From Thiobacillus sp. (GTDB taxonomy: Bacteria; Pseudomonadota; Gammaproteobacteria; Burkholderiales; Thiobacillaceae): a stretch of 64,000 nt of DNA. The stretch lies in the NCBI GenBank assembly GCA_030679915.1, contig JAUXRY010000042.1, positions 62,001 to 126,000 of the forward strand, written 5' to 3'. Shown here in pieces: positions 19,518 through 28,039 of this stretch (the stretch's first letter is position 1; every line of letters begins with the position of its first letter). The notes beneath the pieces are model-generated. The model was not told the origin of the DNA. It saw only the letters and a list, made by a program, of their open reading frames with translations, and made no database searches. The translations under genes and the position numbers were made by a program.

Positions 19518-20113
19518 GGGCAGGCCTCCATGAAAGCCTGTTTAAGCTCTTTCAGCTTGCCGTGAAAAAAGTGTCCGGCCTGCGGAATGACTTTTTGCGT
19601 GAGGTGTTGCTGTTCAGCCCAAAGCTGGATGGCGCTGGGCGGGATCAATTCGTCGGCGTCGCCGTAAATGACGACGGTGTCGGCTGGCACCGGATCAAAT
19701 TCGTACATGGTGACCGCTGGCGCAACCAGAATCAGCCGGCGCGCATCAAGTTGCTGGCGCAGCCGGTGTTGCACAAACGCACCGAATGAAAATCCGGCCA
19801 GCGCCCAAGGCAGCCCCGGGTAACTGGCCTCGACAAAGCGGGCAACCGCAAGCAAATCGTCGGTCTCGCCGATGCCGGCATCGAATGCGCCGTCGCTCAT
19901 GCCGACGCCGCGAAAATTGGGGCGCACCGACACCCAGCCTGCTTCGTTGGCTGCTTTGGCCAGCGTGGTCACGACCTTGTTGTCCATGCTGCCGCCGTGT
20001 AGCGGGTGGGGGTGGGCGACCAGCAGCAGGCCGCGGCGATCGGATTCGGGGTCGTCGATCACCGTTTCCAGCTTGCCTGCCGGCACCGGGATGCGCAGTT
20101 TGAACCGCTTCAT
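19511..20113 (-). CDS. Alpha/beta hydrolase, small serine-esterase type
   Basis: A 200-residue cytoplasmic alpha/beta hydrolase. The nucleophile elbow is G107-F-S109-F-G; the acid is probably the Asp in YGDADELI, and the base His lies in [10 protein letters not shown]. The N-terminal [13 protein letters not shown] segment is typical of a conserved family of uncharacterised hydrolases. It precedes the NodIJ-like genes with a 7-base overlap. Substrate unknown. Confidence 0.88.
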   Translation of the reverse strand: MKRFKLRIPVPAGKLETVIDDPESDRRGLLLVAHPHPLHGGSMDNKVVTTLAKAANEAGWVSVRPNFRGVGMSDGAFDAGIGETDDLLAVARFVEASYPGLPWALAGFSFGAFVQHRLRQQLDARRLILVAPAVTMYEFDPVPADTVVIYGDADELIPPSAIQLWAEQQHLTQKVIPQAGHFFHGKLKELKQAFMEACPC

Positions 20114-20123
20114 TCCGGCCGCG

Positions 20124-20441
20124 TCATTTCAGTCTCAAGCGTTCGACGATGTGCCCTTGCTTGAGGTGAACATCAAAGATTTCATCAATATCGGATTCAT
20201 CCACATAGGTGTACCAGACGCCCTCGGGATAGACGACCAGAACCGGACCCTCATTGCAGCGATCCAGGCATCCGGCGCTGTTGATGCGGCACTTGCCTTT
20301 GCCGGCGAGGTTGGCGTGTTTGGATTTCTTCTTCAAATAGTCGCGCATCTGCTGGCCGCCAGAGGCACCGCAGCATTGGGCGCCGTCATCGCGTTGATTG
20401 GTACAGAAAAAAACATGGTGCTTGTAATAAGACTTAGTCAT
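20124..20441 (-). CDS. Thioredoxin-like [2Fe-2S] ferredoxin
   Basis: A 105-residue protein of the (2Fe-2S) ferredoxin/thioredoxin-fold family related to the NuoE C-terminal domain. Cluster-type cysteines are Cys13 (in FFCTNQR), Cys23/24, Cys51, Cys58 and Cys62. The start at 20441 gives the family's usual beginning (a KHHVFFCTNQR segment) and overlaps the upstream stop by 8 bases; a longer reading would run back inside that gene. The electron-transfer partner is unknown. Confidence 0.88.
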   Translation of the reverse strand: MTKSYYKHHVFFCTNQRDDGAQCCGASGGQQMRDYLKKKSKHANLAGKGKCRINSAGCLDRCNEGPVLVVYPEGVWYTYVDESDIDEIFDVHLKQGHIVERLRLK

Positions 20442-20823
20442 CTGAGCTGTTTTGATTAGGTAGGTTGACCGAAGACTTGAGCGCATTGCCGTACGCCTGG
20501 TCGACCGGGTATTTTCTCGCATTAATCACCAACTTGTCGGCAGCCGCTTCCAGGAGGTCGATTTCCAGTATATCGGCCAGCCGGGTCAGGTAAATCAGCA
20601 CGTCGGCGATTTCCTGGCGGACTGCCTCATGTTGCTCGGCATTCAACTGGTGACTCTGTTCTGCCGTCAGCCATTGAAAGGGCTCCAGCAACTCAGAGAC
20701 TTCCACGCTTAACGCCATCACCAGATTCTTCGGGGTGTGGTAGCGTTCCCAGGCGCGAGCCAAGGCAAACTCACGAATGTGCAGGCGCAGGGTATCGAGG
20801 CTGTCGATTGCGGTATTGATCAT
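20434..20823 (-). CDS. MazG-like nucleotide pyrophosphohydrolase
   Basis: A 129-residue all-alpha NTP-PPase of the MazG/RS21-C6 (dCTP pyrophosphatase-like) group. Metal-binding acidic motifs are visible as EVSELLEPFQW (about 43-53) and EIADVLIYL (about 72-80). Such enzymes hydrolyse non-canonical (d)NTPs to (d)NMPs and pyrophosphate. The ATG at 20823 faces the 224-base regulatory gap before the exopolysaccharide operon; the ferredoxin gene overlaps its end. Confidence 0.9.
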   Translation of the reverse strand: MINTAIDSLDTLRLHIREFALARAWERYHTPKNLVMALSVEVSELLEPFQWLTAEQSHQLNAEQHEAVRQEIADVLIYLTRLADILEIDLLEAAADKLVINARKYPVDQAYGNALKSSVNLPNQNSSDD

Positions 20824-20944
20824 GGCGGCATAATACCTTGGCAGACGATGGCTTCATGACGCTTCTGTTGGCAGATCGTCGCACTGGTTTGATGAGATCG
20901 GGTAGATTCTTAATGGTAGAGGGATTCACGGGCATTGTTTGGAC

Positions 20945-20960
20945 TGGCCTGTGAATTGCT
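20945..20960 (+). promoter_or_regulatory. Candidate sigma-54 (-24/-12) promoter, distal
   Basis: TGGCCT, five bases, TTGCT. The invariant GG (20946-20947) and GC (20958-20959) are separated by exactly ten bases, and both TGGC and TTGC cores are perfect. It lies 88 bases before the exopolysaccharide operon start codon. In Zoogloea, exopolysaccharide/PEP-CTERM gene expression depends on RpoN and the PrsK/PrsR pair, so a sigma-54 promoter here is expected from established knowledge. Confidence 0.6.
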
Positions 20961-20999
20961 TATGTATTCTTGTAATCAGGTTTGGTATTTAATCTGCTC

Positions 21000-21015
21000 T
21001 GGCATAATGTCTGCG
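21000..21015 (+). promoter_or_regulatory. Candidate sigma-54 (-24/-12) promoter, proximal
   Basis: TGGCAT, five bases, CTGC. The GG (21001-21002) and GC (21013-21014) again lie ten bases apart. The predicted start of transcription would be near 21026, about 20 bases before the start codon and just upstream of the strong ribosome binding site at 21034-21041. An overlapping CATAAT (21003-21008) could instead be a sigma-70 -10, but no good -35 is present. Confidence 0.5.
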
Positions 21016-21033
21016 GATTAATTGCAATTATAT

Positions 21034-21041
21034 AAGGGAGG
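21034..21041 (+). promoter_or_regulatory. Strong ribosome binding site deciding the epsE start
   Basis: AAGGGAGG sits 6 bases before the ATG at 21048 but directly touches an in-frame ATG at 21042. The spacing makes 21048 the start. Confidence 0.8.
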
Positions 21042-21047
21042 ATGGAC

Positions 21048-21671
21048 ATGTTTACGATCAACAATCACATCGCACGCGCTAGCGTGGTGTTGGCAGTTGC
21101 TGCGCTGGCTGGATGCTCCAGTACGCCCGCTTATCCGCCCGCACCGACACAGACAGGTAATGTCGACTGGAACTATCTGGTCGGCCCGGGTGACTCGGTT
21201 CAGGTCTTTGTCTGGCGCAACCCCGAAGTGACGGGCACTTTCCCGGTGCGTCCGGATGGCAAGATGACGATGAATCTGATCGAAGATCTGCAGGCCTCGG
21301 GCAAAACGCCCACTCAGCTGGCGCGAGATATCGAAAAGACACTTTCCAAATATATTCAGGAACCCATCGTTACCGTGATCGTATCGGGCGGTGTAGGCCC
21401 GTTTGATCAGCAGATCCGTGTGGTGGGCGAAGCGGCCAAGCCGCAGGCGCTGAACTATCGCGAAAAAATGAGTTTGATTGACCTGATGATTTCGGTGGGC
21501 GGTTTGACCGACTTCGCGGCAGGTAACAAGGCTTATATTCTTCGTACAACCGAAGGTAAGCAGGCGCGTCTGGGGGTTCGGTTGGAAGACCTGCTCAAAG
21601 GCGGTGACGTTTCTGCCAACGTGGATATGCGTCCCGGCGATGTGTTGGTGGTCCCGGAAAGTCTGTTTTAA
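21048..21671 (+). CDS. epsE: XrtA-system polysaccharide export lipoprotein (Wza/OPX family)
   Basis: An outer-membrane polysaccharide export protein through which the exopolysaccharide leaves the cell. The 207-residue lipoprotein has a signal with lipobox ALAGC (Cys23), a polysaccharide-export (PES) domain (about 45-130) beginning YLVGPGDSVQVFVWRNPE, and one SLBB-like segment (about 130-200). It is shorter than E. coli Wza, as is usual for the XrtA-linked group. It is the first gene of the exopolysaccharide operon, preceded by two sigma-54-like elements. Confidence 0.92.
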   Translation: MFTINNHIARASVVLAVAALAGCSSTPAYPPAPTQTGNVDWNYLVGPGDSVQVFVWRNPEVTGTFPVRPDGKMTMNLIEDLQASGKTPTQLARDIEKTLSKYIQEPIVTVIVSGGVGPFDQQIRVVGEAAKPQALNYREKMSLIDLMISVGGLTDFAAGNKAYILRTTEGKQARLGVRLEDLLKGGDVSANVDMRPGDVLVVPESLF

Positions 21672-21728
21672 ATTGACTTACGCCGTCCTCGGCTGCACTT
21701 TTTGATGGAACGAACATTCGCATAGCAT

Positions 21729-23264
21729 ATGGATCAGGTACTGCAACAAATTCTGGGGTATGCGAAAGCCACCTGGTATCGGCGCTGGTGGGGCGTGGCG
21801 ATGGCCTGGCTGGTATGCATTGTCGGTTGGACCTGGGTGATGGTGCTGCCCGACCGTTATGAGGCGTCGGCACGTGTCTATGTTGATACGCAGACGTTGC
21901 TCAAGCCCTTGTTGGCCGGGTTGGCAGCCGAGCCCAACGTGGAGCAGCAGATCAAGCTGATGACGCGTCAGCTGGTGAGCCGGCCCACGCTGGAAAAAGT
22001 TGCGCGCATGACCGATCTGGATGTGCGGGCCAAAACGCCGGAGCAGACCGAATCCATGTTGGACGGCTTGGCTGGCAAGATTTCGATTGCCGATGCGGGT
22101 CGTGAAAACCTGTATACCATCAGTTATCAGGATGCCAATGGCGATCTAGCCAAAAAAGTGGTGCAGTCCTTGTTGACCATTTTTGTGGAAGGCAGTCTGG
22201 GTAAAACCCGCCAGGATATTTCTAGTTCAGCGCGTTTTATTGAAGAGCAGTTGCAGCAGTACCAGCAAAAGCTCAACGATGCCGAAGGCGCGCTTACGGA
22301 ATTCAAGCAGAAACACATTGGCATGATGCCCGGACAGGGCGGTGACTATTACACCAAGCTGGCGGAAACCTCAGGCCAATTGCGGCAGGCGCAGTTGGAC
22401 CAGCAGGAGGCTACCAATCGGCGTAATCAGCTCAAGCGTCAGTTGTCCGACGAAGAGCCGGAGCTCACCGCTGCTGCGGCTGCGGTGTCAACCCACAGCG
22501 AAGTGGATGGCCGAATTCAGGCGCTGCAGCAGCAGATGGATCAACTCCGCCTGCAATATACCGATCTGCACCCCGATATTCAGTCGACAAAACGGTTGAT
22601 CGACAAGCTGGAAGCGCAGAAGAAAATTGACCTTGCCGACCGTAAAAAAGACCCTGCAGGCTCGAAAATACAGAACCCTGTCTATCAACAACTCACCATC
22701 GCAATTGCGGAAGCGGACGCCACGGTCTCCTCGCTGGGCGCGCGTGTGGCTGAATACCAGCGTCGTTATAGCGAATTACGTAATGCGTCCAACATGATCC
22801 CTCAGGTCGAGCAGGACTACACCCAGCTGATGCGCGACTATGACGTTTATCGTCAGAACTACGATGCTTTATTGAAGCGTCGTGAGTCGGTCACCATGTC
22901 GGGTGAGGTTGAAAGCAAGACCGACACCGTGGATTTCCGCGTGATTGATCCGCCGTTTGTGCCGAGTCAACCCGCGTGGCCGAACCGACCACTGCTACTG
23001 TCTTTGGTCACGCTAGGAGGCTTGGGTGCAGGCATTGCCGTTGCTTTCCTGCTGAGTCAGCTGCGCCGTACTGTGACCGACCGCAAGGCCTTGCGTGAAT
23101 TGACCGGTTTGCCTCTGCTGGGTGCGGTTTCACGGGTGGAAACCACTGAAACCTTGCGCCGCAAGCGCAAAGGCCTGCTGACGTATATGGCTGCGCTGGG
23201 GAGCTTGATTGCTGCCTATGGGGCGGTGATGGTCGTGCAACTCGTGTTGTCGCGAGCGGGCTAG
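21729..23264 (+). CDS. XrtA-system polysaccharide chain-length determinant (Wzz/GNVR)
   Basis: A 511-residue inner-membrane co-polymerase that sets polysaccharide chain length and couples to the tyrosine kinase. One transmembrane helix lies near residues 22-41; a long periplasmic region with coiled coils (about 165-320) follows; the GNVR-type segment VEQDYTQLMRDYDVYRQNY precedes the second transmembrane helix (about 420-443). There is a further hydrophobic stretch at the C-terminus (about 480-505). Wzz fold plus position between export lipoprotein and kinase make the assignment secure. Confidence 0.94.
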   Translation: MDQVLQQILGYAKATWYRRWWGVAMAWLVCIVGWTWVMVLPDRYEASARVYVDTQTLLKPLLAGLAAEPNVEQQIKLMTRQLVSRPTLEKVARMTDLDVRAKTPEQTESMLDGLAGKISIADAGRENLYTISYQDANGDLAKKVVQSLLTIFVEGSLGKTRQDISSSARFIEEQLQQYQQKLNDAEGALTEFKQKHIGMMPGQGGDYYTKLAETSGQLRQAQLDQQEATNRRNQLKRQLSDEEPELTAAAAAVSTHSEVDGRIQALQQQMDQLRLQYTDLHPDIQSTKRLIDKLEAQKKIDLADRKKDPAGSKIQNPVYQQLTIAIAEADATVSSLGARVAEYQRRYSELRNASNMIPQVEQDYTQLMRDYDVYRQNYDALLKRRESVTMSGEVESKTDTVDFRVIDPPFVPSQPAWPNRPLLLSLVTLGGLGAGIAVAFLLSQLRRTVTDRKALRELTGLPLLGAVSRVETTETLRRKRKGLLTYMAALGSLIAAYGAVMVVQLVLSRAG

Positions 23265-23272
23265 GAGAATTC

Positions 23273-24214
23273 ATGAGCATTATTGAAAAAGCTGCTGGCA
23301 AAATCGGATCGGGTGTCCCACGTCCTTTGGCCCAGAGCAGCGAGACTGATCCTGTTAAGGAAACCAGCCTGATAGAAGAGGCGCTCAACAAACAGCGCAG
23401 CACTCAGGCGACGCCCTTTGTTGCGACCCCCGTGGATCCGGTGTTCAGCGAACCGGACGCCGAAGTGATGGAGGGCAACAGTCAGGTTCAGACAATTAAC
23501 CTGGCGCGTCTGCATCGAATGGGTGTGGTGTCACCCGATGCGGAAAAAAGCCAGATCGCCGAAGAATTTCGCATCATCAAGCGGCCATTGATTGCCAACG
23601 CCTTTGGGCAAGGTACTGCACGGGTCAAGAATGGCAACCTCATCATGGTGACGAGTTCGTTGCCGGGTGAAGGCAAAAGCTTTTGCGCGCTCAATCTTGC
23701 CATTTCCATGGCAATGGAAATGGATCGCACCGTGCTGCTGATCGATGCCGACGTTGCAAAACCGCGCATCCCCGAATACCTGGGCATACATGCTGACAAG
23801 GGATTGCTGGATGTGTTGCAGGATAAAGACCTCAAGCTGTCCGATGTGATGATCCGGACGGATATCGCCAAGCTGACGGTTTTGCCGGCAGGCCGCACTT
23901 ACAAACGCGCAACCGAATTGCTCGCCAGCGCCGCGATGACCCGATTGATTGAGGATATCGGGAACCGTTATCCAGACCGCATCATTCTGTTCGATTCTCC
24001 ACCGTTGTTGGCCACCAGCGAATCGAGCGTGCTGGCCACACACATGGGACAGATCGTCATGGTGGTTGAGGCCGAAAAAACCTCGCAGGATGCCGTACGC
24101 GAAGCGCTCAGCCACATCCAGTCATGCGAAGTGGTCAGCATGTTGTTGAACAAAACCACCCCGACGCCAGGTGCAGATTACTACTATGGTTACTATGGCA
24201 GCTACGGTAAATAA
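23273..24214 (+). CDS. XrtA-associated tyrosine autokinase (BY-kinase)
   Basis: The cytoplasmic BY-kinase partner of the chain-length protein. In the 313 residues, Walker A is S129-LPGEG-K135-S, the Walker A' motif LLIDADVAKP is at about 154-163, and the C-terminus is a Tyr cluster (YYYGYYGSYG, 303-312), the autophosphorylation site. The N-terminal 90 residues are a low-complexity linker. Phosphorylation of the Tyr cluster would control association with the Wzz-like protein. Its end is followed within 17 bases by the beta-barrel gene. Confidence 0.94.
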   Translation: MSIIEKAAGKIGSGVPRPLAQSSETDPVKETSLIEEALNKQRSTQATPFVATPVDPVFSEPDAEVMEGNSQVQTINLARLHRMGVVSPDAEKSQIAEEFRIIKRPLIANAFGQGTARVKNGNLIMVTSSLPGEGKSFCALNLAISMAMEMDRTVLLIDADVAKPRIPEYLGIHADKGLLDVLQDKDLKLSDVMIRTDIAKLTVLPAGRTYKRATELLASAAMTRLIEDIGNRYPDRIILFDSPPLLATSESSVLATHMGQIVMVVEAEKTSQDAVREALSHIQSCEVVSMLLNKTTPTPGADYYYGYYGSYGK

Positions 24215-24230
24215 GCTCGGCCCGCGTGAA

Positions 24231-25775
24231 ATGAGTCGATCTGCGCTTCGGCAGGCGCCGTTCGCAGGCATTGTGTCTATCTTCATGGCGATGACTTGCG
24301 CGTTACCCGCATACGCCACCGACTGGCGCTTTGAACCCAGCGTAGGGGCGTCAGCCACCTACACCGATAATGTCAATCAGAGTGAAAACAATCCGGAAGA
24401 TGCGCTGATATTGAGTGTGACGCCAGGTTTCAGTCTGCGCTCTCAGGGTTCTCGTCGCGTTCAGGCGTCCATGAATTACAGCCTGACGGGCGTATCGCGC
24501 TATAGCGAGGACAACAGCACCGACCTTTTCCATAATCTGGCTGCCGTGGGCAAGGCCGAACTGATCGAAGATTTCCTGTTCCTGGACGGCACAGCCAGCA
24601 TTTCGCAGGCATTATTGTCGTTGACGGGGTCGCCCGCAGAGGCCACAACCAATAATTCGAACCGGGCTACTGTGGGAGTCTATTCTCTAAGCCCTTATAT
24701 CCAGAAACGTTTCGGAACCTTTGCCACCGGGCAGGCCCGCTATTCGACTGGCGGCGCAATATTCGGTGACAATTCAGGCTCAGACTCGGTAAGCAATGCA
24801 TTCACTGCGGGCTTGAGTAGTGGTCCCCAATTCAACGATTTGAGCTGGGGACTCAATTATTCGCTCCGCCAGCTGGATAGCAGTGCCACCGGCGGCAATT
24901 CAACCTTTGAACGCACGTCTGGCACCCTGGGTTACGCGCTTACCCGTAAGTTCCGCATTTTTGGAACCTATGGCCAAGAGCAAAATGACTATTTAAACGC
25001 GAGCGGTGCCGACGGTGTTTTTTACAGTGTCGGCTTTGGTTGGGCGCCCTCGCGACGCACCAGCATCGAAGCTTCGATAGGCGAACGGTATTTCGGACGG
25101 ACCTACAGCTTTTCAGGGAATCATCGTACGCGTGCTTCGAACTGGCGATTGAGCTACTCAGAGGATGTTAGTGATATCACGGAGCGGCTTCTGGCGGATA
25201 GCGCACGAGCGATCTGGCGTTGCCCGAACGTTGTGGGGGGGCAGTATTATTTGACACCGGGCCTGACGCCCCCGTTTCCAACAGGATGCTCCGCTCCATT
25301 AACGGCCGCGACTGCGCGCGCGCTTGGCGCGACGGATGCGGACCTTGCGCCTCTGGGTTTGCTTGATGTCAGCCTTAATAGTGGCGTGTTTGTTATCAAG
25401 AGCCTGATTGCCGGCGTATCTTGGTCAAAGGGGCGCCTGGGTCTTGGATTATCGGCATTCGATACCAAGCGCATCTATCAAAGTGTTGCCGGGACGGAAG
25501 ACCACACGCAGGGCGTGTCCGGTACCGCCAGTTACCGGCTGTCACCCCACACCAGCGCAAACGGAAGCGTTTCGCTCTCCCGCAACAGCACGGTGTCTCC
25601 GATCAATCCATCGCGTCAAGATGATCTGGCGACACTCAGTCTGGGAATGAACCATCGATTCGATAAGGACCTGTCGGGTGCGTTGACATACCGGTTCCAG
25701 CAACGGAATTCAGACGCACCCAATTCCGACTTCAACGAAAACAGTCTGACAGCTACCGCCAATATACGCTTCTGA
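24231..25775 (+). CDS. PEP-CTERM-system-associated outer-membrane beta-barrel protein (TIGR03016-like)
   Basis: A 514-residue protein with a signal peptide (cleavage near AYA-TDW) followed by repeated amphipathic beta-strands and a C-terminal aromatic (final residues NIRF), characteristic of an outer-membrane barrel. The TDNVNQS...SVTPGFSL start of the mature chain is typical of the family found next to XrtA genes. Its role is probably export or surface organisation of the polysaccharide; the mechanism is not established. Starts at 24171 (GTG), 24186 and 24195 are also in frame but would overlap the kinase; 24231 gives a standard signal peptide. Confidence 0.88.
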   Translation: MSRSALRQAPFAGIVSIFMAMTCALPAYATDWRFEPSVGASATYTDNVNQSENNPEDALILSVTPGFSLRSQGSRRVQASMNYSLTGVSRYSEDNSTDLFHNLAAVGKAELIEDFLFLDGTASISQALLSLTGSPAEATTNNSNRATVGVYSLSPYIQKRFGTFATGQARYSTGGAIFGDNSGSDSVSNAFTAGLSSGPQFNDLSWGLNYSLRQLDSSATGGNSTFERTSGTLGYALTRKFRIFGTYGQEQNDYLNASGADGVFYSVGFGWAPSRRTSIEASIGERYFGRTYSFSGNHRTRASNWRLSYSEDVSDITERLLADSARAIWRCPNVVGGQYYLTPGLTPPFPTGCSAPLTAATARALGATDADLAPLGLLDVSLNSGVFVIKSLIAGVSWSKGRLGLGLSAFDTKRIYQSVAGTEDHTQGVSGTASYRLSPHTSANGSVSLSRNSTVSPINPSRQDDLATLSLGMNHRFDKDLSGALTYRFQQRNSDAPNSDFNENSLTATANIRF

Positions 25776-25789
25776 CCCGCCTGCCTGAA

Positions 25790-25804
25790 TGGCACAGCCA
25801 TTAC
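25790..25804 (+). promoter_or_regulatory. Possible internal sigma-54-like element (imperfect)
   Basis: TGGCAC, five bases, TTAC. The -24 box is perfect but the -12 box has A in place of the conserved G. It is in the 81-base gap (25776-25856) before the XrtA-associated ATPase, so it could be a secondary promoter. Weak evidence. Confidence 0.25.
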
Positions 25805-25856
25805 TTCACATTCGGTGAGTATTGTCGCTGTGTCCCACCAAGATAACGGATCACTC

Positions 25857-26891
25857 ATGTACGAAGACTATTACCGCTTTAGTGCCAAGCCGTTCCAGCT
25901 CAACCCCGACCCCCGTTTTTTCTATGGGTCCAAGGGGCACAAGCGGGCGATGGCCTATCTCGATTATGGTCTGTCACTCGGCGAAGGCTTTATTGTCATT
26001 ACCGGCGAGGTGGGCGCGGGCAAGACCACCCTGATGCGCAATCTGTTTCGGCAGCTGGAAACCCACAACCTGATCGCCGCGCAACTGGTGTCGACTCAAT
26101 TGGATGCCGAAGACACGCTACGGAGCGTGGCCGCCTCATTTGGCCTGGAGCACGAAGGGCTGGCCAAGTCTTCACTATTAAAGAACCTGGAAAACTTCCT
26201 GATTGCCGCAACCCGTCAGGGCAAGCGCGCATTACTGGTGGTGGATGAAGCGCAGAACCTGACACCGCGCGCGGTGGAAGAATTGCGTATGCTTTCCAAC
26301 TTCCAGAACAACGAACGCTCCCTGATCCAGACCTTTTTGCTGGGGCAACCCGAGTTTCGCGGCATCCTGCAAAGTCCGGACATGCAGCAGTTGCGCCAGC
26401 GTGTGGTGGCGTCCTATCACCTGGGGCCGATCGATGCCGACGAAACCCGGGGCTATATCGAACATCGTCTTCGGACGGTCGGCTGGGATGGCACACCGGG
26501 GTTCAGCGACGAAGCGTTCTCCGCATTGCATCGCTTTACCGGTGGCATTCCGCGACGCCTCAACACCACGTGTGACCGTCTGTTGCTGTTTGGTTTTCTG
26601 GAAGAGAAGAACCACTTTGGCGAGGCTGAGGTTAACGAAGTCATCACCGATCTGAAAAGCGAAGTGGCCCATCAGGATTTCAATGGTTCGACTGGCGTCA
26701 ACAATCATGTCCCTGCAGACGGCGTGATGCACAATGAAGATACGGTTCGCCTGACGCAACGTGTTGAACAAATGGAACGCTCGATCAATCGTATCTTGCC
26801 TATCGTGCGCAAGATTCTCTATACCGTGAGTGATCGCCAGTCTGAGGCGGGCGAAAATAACCCGTCGGAGCATAACGACGCGACGCATTAA
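25857..26891 (+). CDS. XrtA/PEP-CTERM-system-associated ATPase (ExeA-like)
   Basis: A 344-residue AAA ATPase of the ExeA/GspA type that is a marker of XrtA exopolysaccharide loci. Walker A is G50-EVGAG-K56-T, Walker B is ALLVVDEAQNL, with sensor and lid segments LLLGQPEFRGIL and GGIPRRLNTTCDRLL. The C-terminal 60 residues are charged and coiled. The start at 25857 gives the family's standard beginning MYEDYYRFSAKPF; a GTG at 25815 would add 14 residues. Function is thought to concern secretion or assembly at the envelope but is unproven. Confidence 0.92.
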   Translation: MYEDYYRFSAKPFQLNPDPRFFYGSKGHKRAMAYLDYGLSLGEGFIVITGEVGAGKTTLMRNLFRQLETHNLIAAQLVSTQLDAEDTLRSVAASFGLEHEGLAKSSLLKNLENFLIAATRQGKRALLVVDEAQNLTPRAVEELRMLSNFQNNERSLIQTFLLGQPEFRGILQSPDMQQLRQRVVASYHLGPIDADETRGYIEHRLRTVGWDGTPGFSDEAFSALHRFTGGIPRRLNTTCDRLLLFGFLEEKNHFGEAEVNEVITDLKSEVAHQDFNGSTGVNNHVPADGVMHNEDTVRLTQRVEQMERSINRILPIVRKILYTVSDRQSEAGENNPSEHNDATH

Positions 26892-28039
26892 TGGCAGCCA
26901 TGACCCAGATATTATGTGTCGCAGGGGCACGTCCCAATTTCATGAAAATCGCACCGGTGATGGCGGCACTGGCCGAAACCGGTATCGCCGCGCAGCTGCT
27001 GCACACCGGCCAGCATTACGATGCGGCAATGAGCGACAGCTTTTTCGCCGACCTCGGGATTCCGCGTCCTGATCATCACCTGGAAGTGGGTTCCGGCAGC
27101 CATGCCGTGCAAACGGCCGAAGTCATGAAACGTTTCGAACCGGTGCTCGACAGTGTGCAACCTCAGGCGGTGCTGGTGGTGGGCGATGTCAATTCCACCA
27201 TTGCGTGCGCGCTGGTGGCGGCCAAACGTGGCGTGAAAGTCATCCACGTTGAAGCCGGTCTGCGCAGCTATGACCGCGGCATGCCGGAAGAAATCAACCG
27301 CGTGCTCACCGACCAGATATCCGACTTGCTGTTTATTACCGAGAAGAGTGCGCTCGCCAACCTGCAGCGCGAGGGGATCGACCCTGCACGTGTCGAGTTC
27401 GTCGGCAACGTGATGATCGATACCTTGTACCGCAACCTTGAGCATGCGGTGTCGGCCAGCCAAACGTTGGGTACATCGCTTGCCAAATACGCGGTGCTGA
27501 CTTTGCATCGCCCGTCCAATGTTGACGATCCCGCTACGCTTGCTGCACTGCTCGATGTGGTGGGCGAAATCAACCGCAGATTGCCCGTGGTGATTCCCAT
27601 GCATCCGCGTACACGGGGAAATATCGAGAAGTTTGGATTGACCGCAAAACTTGATGGTCTGCTTATCCTGCCGCCCTTGGGTTATCTGGAAATGCTGGGT
27701 CTGATGCGTGATGCAAAACTGGTGCTCACCGATTCAGGCGGCATACAGGAAGAAACGACGGCGCTGGGTGTGCCCTGTTTGACGTTGCGTGAAAACACCG
27801 AACGCCCGATCACGATCGTCGAAGGGACCAACACGCTGGTTGGCCCGAACCCCGACGCGATCCGGGCAGCCTTTAATGAGGTGATGGATCATGGCGGCAA
27901 GGCCGGTCGCATTCCCGAATACTGGGATGGCCGCGCTGCTATGCGCATCGCGCATACGCTGAAGGGCTGGTTGCCGCCGCACAAGGGCACACGCATCGAG
28001 CCTTTAATCACGCCCAACAGCAATTTTAAGGCGGCGTGA
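26891..28039 (+). CDS. wecB: UDP-N-acetylglucosamine 2-epimerase (non-hydrolysing)
   Basis: Interconverts UDP-GlcNAc and UDP-ManNAc in the cytoplasm, giving an amino-sugar precursor for the polysaccharide. The 382-residue protein has the GT-B fold with family segments VAGARPNFMKIAP (N-terminal), HVEAGLRSYDRGMPEE(I), LTLHRPSNVD and LTDSGGIQEE, which include the catalytic Asp/Glu/His positions. It starts on the stop codon of the ATPase (one-base overlap). A full complement of motifs suggests it is active. Confidence 0.96.
   Translation: MAAMTQILCVAGARPNFMKIAPVMAALAETGIAAQLLHTGQHYDAAMSDSFFADLGIPRPDHHLEVGSGSHAVQTAEVMKRFEPVLDSVQPQAVLVVGDVNSTIACALVAAKRGVKVIHVEAGLRSYDRGMPEEINRVLTDQISDLLFITEKSALANLQREGIDPARVEFVGNVMIDTLYRNLEHAVSASQTLGTSLAKYAVLTLHRPSNVDDPATLAALLDVVGEINRRLPVVIPMHPRTRGNIEKFGLTAKLDGLLILPPLGYLEMLGLMRDAKLVLTDSGGIQEETTALGVPCLTLRENTERPITIVEGTNTLVGPNPDAIRAAFNEVMDHGGKAGRIPEYWDGRAAMRIAHTLKGWLPPHKGTRIEPLITPNSNFKAA

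Noticed and set aside
24171-24230. Upstream starts (GTG 24171, ATG 24186, ATG 24195) for the outer-membrane barrel protein
   Set aside because: They overlap the kinase Tyr-cluster codons and give an atypically long n-region; the ATG at 24231 yields a standard signal peptide. Not fully excluded.
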